Source: Primorskyibacter aestuariivivens (GTDB lineage: Bacteria; Pseudomonadota; Alphaproteobacteria; Rhodobacterales; Rhodobacteraceae). Taken from it: DNA of 64,000 nt. The stretch spans positions 210,535 through 274,534 of the forward strand of contig NZ_JAQIOZ010000007.1 in assembly GCF_028023675.1 (NCBI RefSeq). Direction: 5' to 3'. The notes under the pieces were generated by a model. The model did not search any database. It was not told the origin of the DNA and worked only from the letters and a program-made list of their open reading frames with translations. Numbering within the stretch: position 1 is the stretch's first letter; every line of letters begins with the position of its first letter. Below are positions 1 through 9,291 of the stretch, piece after piece. The position numbers were made by a program, and so were the translations under genes.

Positions 1-77
1 TCCCTGAGCGCGGCAAACCACTCCGCCTTGGGCAGATCGGCCATCGGCGTGTCAAATGTGTTTGGCGTATCCTGCAT
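1..77 (-). CDS. N-terminal fragment of an unidentified protein, cut by the left window edge
   Basis: An open frame runs from an ATG at 77 off the left edge, giving a start of MQDTPNTFDTPMADLPK and about 25 visible residues. A purine-rich GAGG lies about 8 bases upstream of the ATG, a fair ribosome binding site. The gene is divergent from trkA, and the 218 bases between them should hold both promoters. Too little of the protein is visible to name a family. Confidence 0.4.
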   Translation of the reverse strand, partial: MQDTPNTFDTPMADLPKAEWFAALR

Positions 78-295
78 CGCGACATCCTCAATCGCCCTTG
101 AACGGGCGGCATTTGGGTCAGGGTATCGGAAGATTTAGGCGAAAATTGGAAACAATCCCGGGCAATCTGGGCAATTTGTCGGCAGGAGGCCCCCGCCGGG
201 GTGGGGCGCGGGCTTGGCATCTGGCCCGCATTGACCGTTCCGGCTGCATCTGCCAAGGATAACCCTCGCGACAAAGGGGCAGGGGAGCCTGGGCC

Positions 296-1675
296 ATGAA
301 GGTCATCATTTGCGGTGCCGGTCAGGTGGGGTGGCAGATCGCCCGCCATCTTTCGGGCGAACGCAACGACGTCACGGTGGTGGACAACAACCCCGACCTG
401 GTGCGCCGTGCCACCGATACGCTGGACGTGCAGGGCATTGCGGGCTTCGCCTCTTATCCGGATATCCTTGACAAGGCGGGCGCGCGCGATGCCGACATGA
501 TCATCGCCGCCACCTATTCGGACGAGGTCAACATGGTGACCTGTCAGGTGGCGCATTCGGTCTTTGCCATCCCGCGCAAGATCGCGCGGCTGCGCTCGCA
601 ATCCTATCTCGATGCGATCTATTCCGACCTGTACCGCCGCGATCACATGCCCATCGACGTGGTGATCAGCCCCGAAAAGGAAGTGGCGGATGCCGCGCTT
701 CAGCGCCTGTCGGCCCCGGCGGCCTTTGACACGGAAAGCTTTCTGGAGGGTCAGGCCCAGTTCCTTGGTCTTCGCCTGACCGAAGACTGCCCGGTGCTGA
801 ACACGCCGCTCAGGCAGTTGACGGACCTGTTCTCGACCCTGCGCTCGCTGGTGGTCGCCGTGCGCCGCGAAGGCACGCTGTTTGCGCCCGAGCCGGGGGA
901 CCAGCTTTTGGCGGGCGATGATTGTTACATCATGTGCCATGTCGAGGACGTGACCCGCACGATGGAGATTTTTGGCAAGGACCAGCGCAAGCAGGAACGC
1001 GTTGTGCTTGTGGGCGGTGGCAATGTCGGCCTGGCCGTGGCCATGGCACTGGAGGGCCGCGCCGACCGCATCCGCGCCAAGGTCATTGAGAAAAGTCGCA
1101 AATGCGCCGAACACGCCGCCGACCTACTGGAGCGCACCATCGTGCTCAATGGCGACGGGCTGGACAGTGCCCTGCTGGCCGAGGCGAATATCAGCCGCGC
1201 CGACGCGGTGCTGACCGTGACTGACGACGATAAGGTCAACATGCTGGCCGCCGTGCGCGCCAAATCCGAAGGCTGCCCCTATGCCATCGCGCTGATCAAT
1301 GACCCGACACTGGTGCCGCTGATGGGGCCTTTGGGCATCGACGCCTATATCAATCCGCGCGCCACAACCGTAAGCTCGATCCTGCGCCATATCCGCCATG
1401 GCCGGGTGCGTGGCGTCTATTCCGTGGGTGATGCCGAGGGCGAGGTGATCGAGGCCGAGGTGCTGTCGACCAGCCCCATCGCGGGCCAGCGCATCCGCGA
1501 CATCGACTTTCCCGAGGGCGTGCTGGTGGGCGCGGTCATGCAGGAAGGCGGCAAGGTGGTGCGCCCGACCGGCGGGCTGCGCATCGAAGAGGGCAACGTG
1601 ATCGTGCTCTTTGCCCTGTCCAAGGATGTGCCAGAGGTGGAGCGCCTTTTGCAGGTCTCCATCGACTTCTTCTGA
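296..1675 (+). CDS. trkA: Trk potassium transporter peripheral NAD-binding subunit TrkA
   Basis: Cytoplasmic regulatory subunit of the Trk K+ uptake system; it binds NAD(H) and gates TrkH. The 459-residue length matches full two-module TrkA. The first Rossmann motif GAGQVG is at residues 7-12, and the second, in VLVGGGNVG, is near 237-245. Each is followed by a TrkA-C domain, the last ending at the C-terminus. AGGGGAG precedes the ATG by about 9 bases. The trkH start follows the stop by only 3 bases, so the two are almost certainly one transcript. Family and partner assignment are secure; regulation is not visible beyond a roughly 200-base upstream gap. Confidence 0.96.
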   Translation: MKVIICGAGQVGWQIARHLSGERNDVTVVDNNPDLVRRATDTLDVQGIAGFASYPDILDKAGARDADMIIAATYSDEVNMVTCQVAHSVFAIPRKIARLRSQSYLDAIYSDLYRRDHMPIDVVISPEKEVADAALQRLSAPAAFDTESFLEGQAQFLGLRLTEDCPVLNTPLRQLTDLFSTLRSLVVAVRREGTLFAPEPGDQLLAGDDCYIMCHVEDVTRTMEIFGKDQRKQERVVLVGGGNVGLAVAMALEGRADRIRAKVIEKSRKCAEHAADLLERTIVLNGDGLDSALLAEANISRADAVLTVTDDDKVNMLAAVRAKSEGCPYAIALINDPTLVPLMGPLGIDAYINPRATTVSSILRHIRHGRVRGVYSVGDAEGEVIEAEVLSTSPIAGQRIRDIDFPEGVLVGAVMQEGGKVVRPTGGLRIEEGNVIVLFALSKDVPEVERLLQVSIDFF

Positions 1676-1678
1676 GCC

Positions 1679-3193
1679 ATGCTGACGCGCCTGCATGACC
1701 TGCCGCTTTTTCTGCAGCTTCTGGGGTTGGTTGGCCTGTCGATGCTGGTGCCTGCAGGCCATGCGCTCACCATCGAAAACTTCCATGAGATGCGCAGTTT
1801 CTTTTATGCCGGGGTGCTGATCCTCATTCTGGTCAGCCTGATCGGCATTGCCATGTCCAACCGGGTGCATAACCGCTCGGGGCTGCGGCAGTTGCTCGCA
1901 CTGCTGGGCGCGTTCACCGTGTTGCCGCTGGCCATGGCCGTTCCGTTTTTCGAGGCGCTGCGCACCACATCGTTTCTCAACGCCTATTTTGAAATGGTGT
2001 CCAGCTTTACCACCACCGGGGCCACGCTGTTTCCCGCTGAACGGCTGAGTTCCACCCTGCATCTGTGGCGCGCGCTGGTGGGCTGGATGGGGGGGCTGCT
2101 CATGTGGATCGCGGCCGCCGCCATCCTTGCCCCGCTGAACCTTGGCGGGTTCGAGGTCACCGCAAGTGCCGAGCCGGGCCGGGGTGAGGCGCGCGTTGCC
2201 ATGATGGACGGGGCCGACCCCATGACACGGGTGTTGCGCACCTCCTGGCGGCTGATCCCGGTCTATGCGGGGCTGACGCTGGCGCTTTGGGTGACGTTGC
2301 TGATCAGCGGAGAAGGGCCGCTCGTGGCCTTCTCACACGCCGCGTCGACCATCGCGACCTCCGGAATCTCTCCGGTGGGCGGGGTACAGAACGGCGCGGC
2401 GGGCTTCGTGGGCGAAGTGCTGATCTTCCTGTTCCTGCTGTTTGCGCTTTCGCGCCTGACCTTTTCCAATGACACGGTCACCGGGGCGAGCGGCGATCTG
2501 CGCAACGATCCTGAATTCCGCATCGGGCTTTTGCTGGTGGTGATGGTGCCCGGTTTCCTCTTCCTGCGGCATTGGGCTGGGGCGCTGGACGTGGACGAGG
2601 TGAACAATTTCTGGGCTGCGCTCAAGGCGCTGTGGGGCAGCATCTTTACGGTGCTGTCCTTCCTGTCCACCACCGGGTTCGAAAGCGCCGACTGGGCCGA
2701 GGCGCGCGGTTGGTCGGGGCTCGACAATCCCGGCATGATCCTCCTGGGCCTTGCCATGATCGGCGGCGGGGTTGCGACAACGGCGGGCGGGGTCAAGCTG
2801 CTTCGGGTGTTTGCGCTCTATCTCAACGGTATGCGCGAGATCGAGCGTCTGGTGCATCCCTCCTCGGTCGGCAATGCCGGCGCGCTGAGCCGCCGCATCC
2901 GCAGGCAGGGGGCATTCGTGGCTTGGATATTCTTCATGCTCTTTGCCATTTCGCTGGCCTCGGTGACGATTGTTCTGGGCGGGCTGGGCGTGGATTTTGA
3001 CGCGGCGCTGGTGCTGGCGATTTCGGCGCTGTCCACGACCGGGCCGCTGACGGCGGTGGCGCTGGACGCGCCGATCGAGCTGGTCGAGCTGTGGCCCGCA
3101 GCCAAGCTGGTCTTTGCCGCCGCCATGGTGCTGGGGCGCCTGGAGACACTGGCCATTATCGCGCTTTTGTCTCCCAACCTGTGGCGCGACTGA
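1679..3193 (+). CDS. trkH: Trk potassium uptake membrane subunit TrkH
   Basis: Polytopic inner-membrane K+ translocating subunit, 504 residues, the usual TrkH length. The four pore-loop repeats can be read: TTTGATL, TSGISP, STTGFE and STTGPL. Each carries the glycine that forms the selectivity filter in the TrkH/KtrB superfamily. Many hydrophobic segments alternate with short polar loops. It is nearly fused to trkA (3-base gap), which supplies its NAD-binding gating ring. A perfect 13-bp hairpin begins just after the stop codon and probably ends or attenuates this transcript before hfq. Confidence 0.95.
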   Translation: MLTRLHDLPLFLQLLGLVGLSMLVPAGHALTIENFHEMRSFFYAGVLILILVSLIGIAMSNRVHNRSGLRQLLALLGAFTVLPLAMAVPFFEALRTTSFLNAYFEMVSSFTTTGATLFPAERLSSTLHLWRALVGWMGGLLMWIAAAAILAPLNLGGFEVTASAEPGRGEARVAMMDGADPMTRVLRTSWRLIPVYAGLTLALWVTLLISGEGPLVAFSHAASTIATSGISPVGGVQNGAAGFVGEVLIFLFLLFALSRLTFSNDTVTGASGDLRNDPEFRIGLLLVVMVPGFLFLRHWAGALDVDEVNNFWAALKALWGSIFTVLSFLSTTGFESADWAEARGWSGLDNPGMILLGLAMIGGGVATTAGGVKLLRVFALYLNGMREIERLVHPSSVGNAGALSRRIRRQGAFVAWIFFMLFAISLASVTIVLGGLGVDFDAALVLAISALSTTGPLTAVALDAPIELVELWPAAKLVFAAAMVLGRLETLAIIALLSPNLWRD

Positions 3194-3198
3194 GTGAC

Positions 3199-3234
3199 GC
3201 CGCGCTGCAGCATTGACTTTTGCTGCAGCGCGGC
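3199..3234 (+). terminator. Perfect 13-bp hairpin after trkH
   Basis: GCCGCGCTGCAGC (3199-3211) pairs with GCTGCAGCGCGGC (3222-3234) around a 10-base loop. There is no T-run after it, so termination may be weak or factor-assisted. The candidate -35 element of the hfq promoter lies in the loop. Confidence 0.6.
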
Positions 3235-3241
3235 ATAACTT
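3213..3241 (+). promoter_or_regulatory. Candidate sigma-70 promoter for hfq-hflX
   Basis: TTGACT (3213-3218) and TAACTT (3236-3241) are separated by 17 bases, close to the vegetative consensus. They lie about 100 bases upstream of the hfq ATG. The -35 box is in the loop and the spacer covers the 3' arm of the trkH hairpin. Prediction only. Confidence 0.45.
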
Positions 3242-3342
3242 TAGGAAATTAAGGGTGGAAAGTCACTTGCACACGCTACATACTCAGCTCTCAGCGAGGG
3301 GGCCGATCCGCGGCAACAGCGTAAGAACAAAGGCAAATTGGT

Positions 3343-3582
3343 ATGGCTTCGGACAGACAGAACCTGCAGGACGCATTCCTGAATCACGTGCGCAAGACCA
3401 AGGTTCCGGTGACGGTATTCCTGATCAACGGCGTGAAACTGCAGGGCGTGATCACATGGTTTGACAATTTCTGCGTGCTCTTGCGCCGCGATGGTCAGTC
3501 GCAACTTGTCTATAAACATGCGATCTCGACGATCATGCCGGCCCAGCCGATTAATCTTTATGACGGTGAAGACAGCGCTTGA
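3343..3582 (+). CDS. hfq: RNA-binding protein Hfq
   Basis: Sm-like hexameric RNA chaperone that pairs small RNAs with mRNAs. At 79 residues it has the short C-terminus usual for alphaproteobacteria. The Sm1 region (about residues 8-50, with VTVFLING and the Q/F/W core) and the Sm2 motif YKHAISTI (about 58-65) are intact. hflX follows with its start codon overlapping the hfq stop. The hfq-hflX pair is a conserved arrangement. Its own promoter is likely in the gap after trkH. Confidence 0.97.
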   Translation: MASDRQNLQDAFLNHVRKTKVPVTVFLINGVKLQGVITWFDNFCVLLRRDGQSQLVYKHAISTIMPAQPINLYDGEDSA

Positions 3583-4853
3583 AAGAGCATGACACGCATG
3601 TGACCCGTGCCTGGGTCCTGCATCCCGACATCACCAGCGACAAGCATCGTCGGGCGGCAGGTCCGGCGCTTGAAGAAGCCGTGGCTTTGGCCGCAGCCTT
3701 GCCCGATCTCGAGGTGATCGGCGCCGATGTGGTGCGCCTCAAATCCGCCCAGCCCGGCAAGCTCTTTGGCAAGGGCAAGATCGAAGAACTGGCCACGCGG
3801 TTCAAGGCCGAAGAGGTCGAGCTGGTGCTTGTGGACGGCGCGGTGACCCCGGTTCAGCAACGCAATCTTGAGAAGGAATGGGGCGTGAAGCTCCTCGACC
3901 GGACCGGGCTGATCCTGGAGATATTCTCGGACCGTGCCGCCACCCGCGAAGGTGTGTTGCAGGTCGAGATGGCGGCGCTTTCCTATCAGCGCACGCGGCT
4001 GGTCCGCGCCTGGACCCACCTTGAGCGCCAGCGCGGCGGGTTGGGCTTTGTCGGCGGTCCCGGCGAAACCCAGATCGAGGCCGACCGGCGTGCCATCGAC
4101 GACCAGCTTGTGCGCCTGCGCCGTCAATTGGACAAGGTGGTCAAGACCCGCGACCTGCACCGCAAGGCGCGCGCCAAGGTGCCGTTCCCGATTGTCGCGC
4201 TGGTGGGCTACACCAACGCTGGGAAATCCACGCTTTTCAATCGGTTGACCGGCGCGGACGTGATGGCCAAGGACATGCTCTTTGCCACGCTGGACCCGAC
4301 GATGCGGGCGGTAAAGCTTGAGACCGGGCTGGACGTGATCCTGTCCGACACGGTGGGCTTTATCTCGGACCTGCCCACCGAACTGGTCGCCGCCTTCCGC
4401 GCCACGCTGGAAGAGGTGCTGGCGGCGGATGTGATCTGCCATGTGCGCGACATTTCCCATGAGGGCACCGAGGAACAGGCCGAGGATGTGCGCGCCATTC
4501 TGGATGGTCTGGGTGTGCCGGAGGACACGCCGCAGCTGGAGATCTGGAACAAGATCGACCGCCTGCCGCCCGATGAGCACGAGGCGCTGCTGACCCGCGC
4601 CGCGCGCGAAGACGGCATCGTCGCCATGTCGGCAGTGACGGGCGAGGGGATGGCGGAGTTCCTCACTGCGGTCACCCGCGCGCTGGACGCTGAAAAGCAC
4701 GAAGCGGTGCTCACCCTGCGCTTTGACGAGGGGCGCAAACGCGCCTGGCTGTTTGAAAGGGGCGTGGTGACGGGTGAGGCGCAGACCGAAGAGGGCTTCC
4801 GCCTGACGGTGCAATGGACGCGCATGCAGGAGGCGCAGTTCGCGCGGCTTTAG
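3579..4853 (+). CDS. hflX: GTPase HflX
   Basis: Ribosome-associated GTPase that splits stalled or stressed ribosomes. The N-terminal HflX domain contains the typical GKGKIEEL segment. The G domain follows, with the P-loop GYTNAGKST near residue 210, the switch motif DTVGF, and the specificity motif NKID. The length (about 424) is normal. The start is uncertain. A TTG at 3579 overlaps the hfq stop (TTGA), giving translational coupling, while a GTG at 3600 gives VTRAWVLHP. Co-transcription with hfq is very likely. Confidence 0.95.
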   Translation: MKEHDTHVTRAWVLHPDITSDKHRRAAGPALEEAVALAAALPDLEVIGADVVRLKSAQPGKLFGKGKIEELATRFKAEEVELVLVDGAVTPVQQRNLEKEWGVKLLDRTGLILEIFSDRAATREGVLQVEMAALSYQRTRLVRAWTHLERQRGGLGFVGGPGETQIEADRRAIDDQLVRLRRQLDKVVKTRDLHRKARAKVPFPIVALVGYTNAGKSTLFNRLTGADVMAKDMLFATLDPTMRAVKLETGLDVILSDTVGFISDLPTELVAAFRATLEEVLAADVICHVRDISHEGTEEQAEDVRAILDGLGVPEDTPQLEIWNKIDRLPPDEHEALLTRAAREDGIVAMSAVTGEGMAEFLTAVTRALDAEKHEAVLTLRFDEGRKRAWLFERGVVTGEAQTEEGFRLTVQWTRMQEAQFARL

Positions 4854-4916
4854 GGTGGGTTGTTAACCCACCACCCCTTTCCGCCAGAAGCGGTGGGCAG
4901 AACTGCCCGCCCTACG
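4854..4916. repeat. Pair of REP-like palindromes between hflX and the acylase gene
   Basis: Two hairpins stand side by side: GGTGGGTT/AACCCACC (4854-4861, 4865-4872) and GGTGGGCAG/CTGCCCGCC (4892-4900, 4903-4911), the latter followed by CTACG. Related palindromes occur near 10.48 kb and 27.63 kb. They sit between convergent genes, so they may also terminate both transcripts. The second overlaps the last codons of the minus-strand gene. Confidence 0.7.
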
Positions 4917-7383
4917 GGCGCGGCACCAGCGTGGTGACCCCGGTCGCCGCCGCGCGGGCCAGCTCTTCATCCAGCGACATCGGGATATATTCTCCGCGCC
5001 GCCACAGGCTGCCCAGATCGTCGTAATGGCGTGACAGGAAATGCCCCGATTGCCCGGTCGCGTTGATGAACACCGAACTATCCGGATCGGCAAAGTCATA
5101 CACCCCTCGATATCCCGCGCCATGCACGTTCTGAAACGGCGCAGGGTCCGTGCCGCTGGTGCGGCCCCGTTGCAGCGTGTGATCGCCGCCCGAGGTGGAC
5201 TGGCGGATATTCACGAAATAGCGCAGCACCGGAACCTCCCCCAGCACCGGGTGATCATGGGTCGCCTGATGCGCATCGCCCCAGCGCAGCGCCGCCAGAT
5301 CGCGGCCGTGGTTTTCCTCCAGCCAGATGATCGCATCCTCCAGCGCCATCCGGGCGATATCCACGCAGGTCTCGACCGGGGAGGACTGGATGATGTCACA
5401 CCATGCGCTGGCCCCGTCGATATCGCGATAGACCCGCTCGATGAACAGCGGCTCCACATGTTTGAACTCATCCGCCAGCGGCCCAAGGTCATCGCGGATC
5501 AGCCGGTCCTGCAACGCGCGTAGCCACGCCGCATAAATCAGCGGCTCGGGCAGATGTTCATTCATCTCGCCGTTCCATTCCGCCAGAAGCGCCAGCGCGC
5601 GCTGCCGTTGCCGCTCGATCGTGCCGTCCGGCGCGGCCTCGCCGGTGAACCACAGATCCGCGCCAATCAGCGGCAGGAGCGAGCGCGCGGCAAAGCTCAC
5701 CGTGTCAAGCTGCGCCTCGACAAAACTGTCGCGCGTATGCACCTGCCGCCCCTGCATGAGCCGCTGCCAGCGCTGCACCCTCTGGCTGTCACCCCAATCG
5801 AATGAGACATGTTCCGGGAAGGGGCGGTCCACGGTCTTGTTATTGGTGTTGCCCACGATGCCGCCGTCGGGGCGCAGGAATTCGGGATTGTCGGCAAAGG
5901 GCAGGGTGCCCTGCCAGCGGTTCTCGGCCATCCAGCCCTTGGTGGGCAGGCGGCCTTTGCTCTGATGCTGGGCCGACCGGCGCGGCATCGCGCCCACGGT
6001 TTTCATGGCGATGCTCTCGCGGTCCACCAGCGTCAGGTTCTGGCTGGGCGCGATATAGCGCGCGCCCGTGGCAATCGCTTCGTCCACGTTCTGCGCGTAC
6101 ATCAGGGCCATGGCGGCGCTCAGGGATGTGTCCTTGTCCGACAGCGCGGTCCAGGCCAGCGCGGCGACGTGACCGGGCGGCGTGATCTCGCCCAGATCAT
6201 AATGCGATCCGGGCAGCACCGGGCCATTATCCGTCCAGCGCAAGGTGACTGTGACCGGGCTTTCATCCTTGATTTCGATGATCGAGCGGCGCGTCTCGAA
6301 TGCCTTGAACCCGCCCGGGGTGCGGTATTGCTGCGGGTTCTCGGGGTTGAGCTGTTCGATATAGAGGTCCTGATCGTCGAGATAGGACGAGGTTACGGCC
6401 CAGCCGAGATTGGGGGTCTTGCCCGCGGTGACCACGGGCAGGCCCGGAATGGTCCCGCCGATCACCCCGCCCGAGGACAGTTCCAACCGCGCCAGATACC
6501 AGGTGGAGGGCGCGGAAAAGCCCAGATGCGGGTCATTGGCCAAAAGCGTCCCGCCCGAGGTCGAGCGCGAGGGCGCGGCGGCCCAGGCGTTCGACGCCCC
6601 CGCCAGCCCGCGCGGGGCAAAGGGCGACAGCCTGTCCTGTGATGCGCGGGCAAAGCGCTGGTGGCCCTTTTCGATTTCCGGCACCAGCGCCGCATATTCC
6701 GGCAGCGCCGCCACGCCCGCGCCCGGCGCATCGGGCAGGATATCGGCCAGCCGCGCGTCATCCGGCACCATCAGCGAGGTCCGCGCGCGCAGCACTTCCT
6801 CGCTCAGATGGCCTGAGAGCTGCACCGCCATGAGCTTGAGAATGGCCAGCGAATCCGCCGGCTGCCAGGGCGCGATGGGCGCGTCGAACAGGAAGAATTC
6901 GGGCGCGCCCCGGCCCAGCGCGTCGCGGTTGATCTCGTCCAGCCGCGCATTCACCCCGGCGCTGTAAGCCTTGAGCGCCTCCAGCGTGCGGGCGTCCTGC
7001 GAGGCCACGGATTTGACCGCCAGCGGATAGAGATCCAGCCGCCGCATCAGCGTATCTGTGGTGAGCGTGCGCCGCCCGAATTCCTCGGACAGGCGTCCCT
7101 GTGCCGTGCGGCGCAGCGTGACCATCTGCCATAGCCGGTCCTGCGCATGGGCATAGCCCAGACCAAAGAACACGTCGGGATCCGACGCGCCGAAGATATG
7201 CGGGACATTGGCGTTGTTGCGCACGATCTCGACCGGCGCGCTCAGCCCCGCGACCTCAAGCGTCTTGTCATATTCGGGCAGCGAGCGCGACGCGAGATAC
7301 CAGACCGCCACAACCCCCAGCGTGACCAGCACCACCAATGCGGTCGCCAGCCGCAGCAGCCATCGAAAAACCAAGCCCATCAC
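4912..7383 (-). CDS. Penicillin acylase family protein (Ntn hydrolase)
   Basis: Predicted secreted or membrane-tethered N-terminal-nucleophile hydrolase that cleaves an amide bond, in the penicillin G acylase / AHL acylase superfamily. It is 823 residues long. An N-terminal hydrophobic segment (about 10-29) could be an anchor or signal. After an alpha-chain-like region comes a linker and GASNAW. Ser264 there would become the N-terminal nucleophile of the beta chain after self-cleavage, and NDPHL follows as usual. The first codon is a GTG with an ATG next to it at 7380, which is the likelier start. The substrate is unknown; an acyl-homoserine lactone or other N-acyl compound is possible. Confidence 0.9.
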   Translation of the reverse strand: MMGLVFRWLLRLATALVVLVTLGVVAVWYLASRSLPEYDKTLEVAGLSAPVEIVRNNANVPHIFGASDPDVFFGLGYAHAQDRLWQMVTLRRTAQGRLSEEFGRRTLTTDTLMRRLDLYPLAVKSVASQDARTLEALKAYSAGVNARLDEINRDALGRGAPEFFLFDAPIAPWQPADSLAILKLMAVQLSGHLSEEVLRARTSLMVPDDARLADILPDAPGAGVAALPEYAALVPEIEKGHQRFARASQDRLSPFAPRGLAGASNAWAAAPSRSTSGGTLLANDPHLGFSAPSTWYLARLELSSGGVIGGTIPGLPVVTAGKTPNLGWAVTSSYLDDQDLYIEQLNPENPQQYRTPGGFKAFETRRSIIEIKDESPVTVTLRWTDNGPVLPGSHYDLGEITPPGHVAALAWTALSDKDTSLSAAMALMYAQNVDEAIATGARYIAPSQNLTLVDRESIAMKTVGAMPRRSAQHQSKGRLPTKGWMAENRWQGTLPFADNPEFLRPDGGIVGNTNNKTVDRPFPEHVSFDWGDSQRVQRWQRLMQGRQVHTRDSFVEAQLDTVSFAARSLLPLIGADLWFTGEAAPDGTIERQRQRALALLAEWNGEMNEHLPEPLIYAAWLRALQDRLIRDDLGPLADEFKHVEPLFIERVYRDIDGASAWCDIIQSSPVETCVDIARMALEDAIIWLEENHGRDLAALRWGDAHQATHDHPVLGEVPVLRYFVNIRQSTSGGDHTLQRGRTSGTDPAPFQNVHGAGYRGVYDFADPDSSVFINATGQSGHFLSRHYDDLGSLWRRGEYIPMSLDEELARAAATGVTTLVPRP

Positions 7384-7471
7384 TTTCTGCCTTGCCCCTT
7401 GTCAACCCGGCCTGCACGGGTGAGAACCTGTAACGGAATTACATGCAAGACAAAAGCGGGGAGGTCGCGTC

Positions 7472-8344
7472 ATGGCAAAAGTTGCATTTCTGGGTCTGGG
7501 GGTCATGGGCTATCCGATGGCGGGTTACCTGGCCAAGGCGGGGCACGAGGTGACGGTCTATAACCGCACCACCGCCAAGGCGGAGAAATGGGCGGCGGAA
7601 TATGGCGGGTCCTTTGCCGCGACCCCGCGCGAAGCGGCCGAGGGCGCGGAATTTGTCATGTCCTGCGTCGGCAATGATGATGACCTGCGCTCGGTTTGCC
7701 TCGGGGACGATGGGGCCTTTGCGGGGATGGACGCAGGCAGCGTCTTTGTCGATCACACCACGGTGTCGGCGCTGGTGACGCGTGAGCTTTATGCTGCGGC
7801 AGCGGAGAAGAACATTGCCTTTGTCGATGCGCCCATTTCCGGCGGACAGGCGGGGGCCGAAAACGGCGCGCTGGTGGTGATGTGCGGCGGCGACGAGGAT
7901 GCCTACGGGCGCGCGGAACCCATGATCGACGCCTATGCCAAGGCCTGCCGCCGTCTGGGCGAAAGCGGCTCGGGGCAGCTGTGCAAGATGGTCAACCAGA
8001 TCTGCATCGCCGGGCTTGTACAGGGCCTGTCCGAGGGGCTGCATTTCGCCCAAAAGGCCGGGCTGGACGGGCGCGCGGTGGTTGATGTGATCGGCGGCGG
8101 CGCGGCGGGATCGTGGCAGATGGTGAACCGATACGAGACCATGCTGGATGATCAGTTCGAGCATGGGTTTGCGGTGGACTGGATGCGCAAGGATCTGGGG
8201 ATTTGTCTGTCGGCGGCGGATGAGGTGGGCGCGAGCCTGCCGGTCACGGCGCTGGTGGACCAGTTCTACAAGGATGTGCAGAAGCTGGGCGGCGGGCGCT
8301 GGGATACCTCCAGCCTGATCAAGCGGTTGAACACAGTGGGATGA
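7472..8344 (+). CDS. NAD(P)-dependent 3-hydroxyisobutyrate dehydrogenase family oxidoreductase
   Basis: Cytosolic beta-hydroxyacid dehydrogenase of 290 residues. The nucleotide-binding motif GLGVMG is at residues 8-13, followed by a beta-strand ending in YNRT, which suggests NADP preference (Arg after Asn). The substrate motif DAPISGG is near residue 120, and the catalytic lysine is K172 in LCKMVNQ. It could act on 3-hydroxyisobutyrate, 2-hydroxy-3-oxopropionate or a related acid. It converges on the citryl-CoA-lyase-like gene, separated by a repeat-rich gap. GGGGAGG lies upstream of the ATG. Confidence 0.92.
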   Translation: MAKVAFLGLGVMGYPMAGYLAKAGHEVTVYNRTTAKAEKWAAEYGGSFAATPREAAEGAEFVMSCVGNDDDLRSVCLGDDGAFAGMDAGSVFVDHTTVSALVTRELYAAAAEKNIAFVDAPISGGQAGAENGALVVMCGGDEDAYGRAEPMIDAYAKACRRLGESGSGQLCKMVNQICIAGLVQGLSEGLHFAQKAGLDGRAVVDVIGGGAAGSWQMVNRYETMLDDQFEHGFAVDWMRKDLGICLSAADEVGASLPVTALVDQFYKDVQKLGGGRWDTSSLIKRLNTVG

Positions 8345-8385
8345 GTTTCTTGTTTCGTCGCAGGCTGCGCCTGCGCCGACCGGCC

Positions 8386-8511
8386 GGGGGCTTTGCCCCC
8401 GGACCCCCAGGATATTTTTGAGCCAAAGAAGGACTGGACCCGTCCCTCGCTTCTCTGGTTTGAGAAATATCCTGGGGTGAATTGGCCTTGGGCCAAGAGG
8501 GGCAAAGCCCC
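8386..8511. repeat. Two inverted copies of a GC-hairpin plus GGATATTT intergenic repeat
   Basis: Copy one: GGGGGCTTTGCCCCC (8386-8400) then CCCCCAGGATATTTTTGA (8404-8421). Copy two, inverted: AAATATCCTGGGG (8465-8477) then GGGGCAAAGCCCC (8499-8511). The two copies fill the gap between convergent genes and may serve as a bidirectional terminator. Relatives with GGAGTTTATC occur near 25.0 and 41.2 kb. Confidence 0.65.
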
Positions 8512-9291
8512 TTACTCGCCAGAGTGTGACCCTGTATAGGTCCAGCGATATTTGGGCGGTGTCGGTCCCTTGTTGCGCCCACCTTGCTCCATTTGCTCCC
8601 AGGCATGGGCGAGGATGCCCACCGAGCGCGACAGGCAGAACAACCCGCGCGCCAGTGGGGCGGGAAAACCCAGCTCGGCGTAGATCACCGCCGTGGCTCC
8701 ATCGATATTCATCGGGATGGCACGGCCCTTGCGGTGGTTGAGCTCTGCCTCGATGGCCTGTCCGATGCGGGCAAAATCTCCGGAGCAGGCCCCGGCCTCT
8801 ACGGCCTCGGAGACCAGTTGCATCAGGCGCGGCGCGCGCGGGTCCACGGGATCGTGAAAGCGGTGGCCGAAGCCGGGGATGATCTTGCCCTGCGCTGCGA
8901 TCCAGCCATCGAGCGCGGCGGCGGTTCCGCCGTCGAACCCGGCAATGTGGTGATACAGTTCCACCGCCTGTTCGCCCGCGCCGCCATGCACGTCGCCCAG
9001 CATGTTCACCGCGCTGGCCATGGCGTTGTTCAGCCCCACGCCGCAGGTCACCGCCATGCGTGCGGCGGCAATCGAGGGCGCTTGCGGGCCATGATCGACG
9101 GCCGAGACCAGCGCGGCCTCGAAGAGGCGCGCCTGCGCCGGGGTGGGGCGATCGCCCCGGACCATGAGCCAGATCATCTCGGCAAAACTGACATTCCCGA
9201 TCAGCTCCTGAACCGGCGTGCCGCGCAGATGGATGCTGCCCGGTTCCATGTCGATGATGGCGGTGCGCCACCAGTCGGAAACATCGCTCAT
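8512..9291 (-). CDS. Citrate synthase-fold protein, probable citryl-CoA (or citramalyl-CoA) lyase
   Basis: A 259-residue protein with the short citrate-synthase fold of citryl-CoA lyases rather than full citrate synthase (over 370). Active-site histidines of the family can be seen in LGDVHGGAGE and PGFGHRFH. The start overlaps the stop of the upstream CoA-transferase by 4 bases (ATGA), so the two are translationally coupled. With the CoA-transferase and TctCBA it suggests uptake of a tricarboxylate-like acid, CoA activation, then cleavage to acetyl-CoA plus an oxo acid. The exact substrate is inference. Confidence 0.85.
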   Translation of the reverse strand: MSDVSDWWRTAIIDMEPGSIHLRGTPVQELIGNVSFAEMIWLMVRGDRPTPAQARLFEAALVSAVDHGPQAPSIAAARMAVTCGVGLNNAMASAVNMLGDVHGGAGEQAVELYHHIAGFDGGTAAALDGWIAAQGKIIPGFGHRFHDPVDPRAPRLMQLVSEAVEAGACSGDFARIGQAIEAELNHRKGRAIPMNIDGATAVIYAELGFPAPLARGLFCLSRSVGILAHAWEQMEQGGRNKGPTPPKYRWTYTGSHSGE

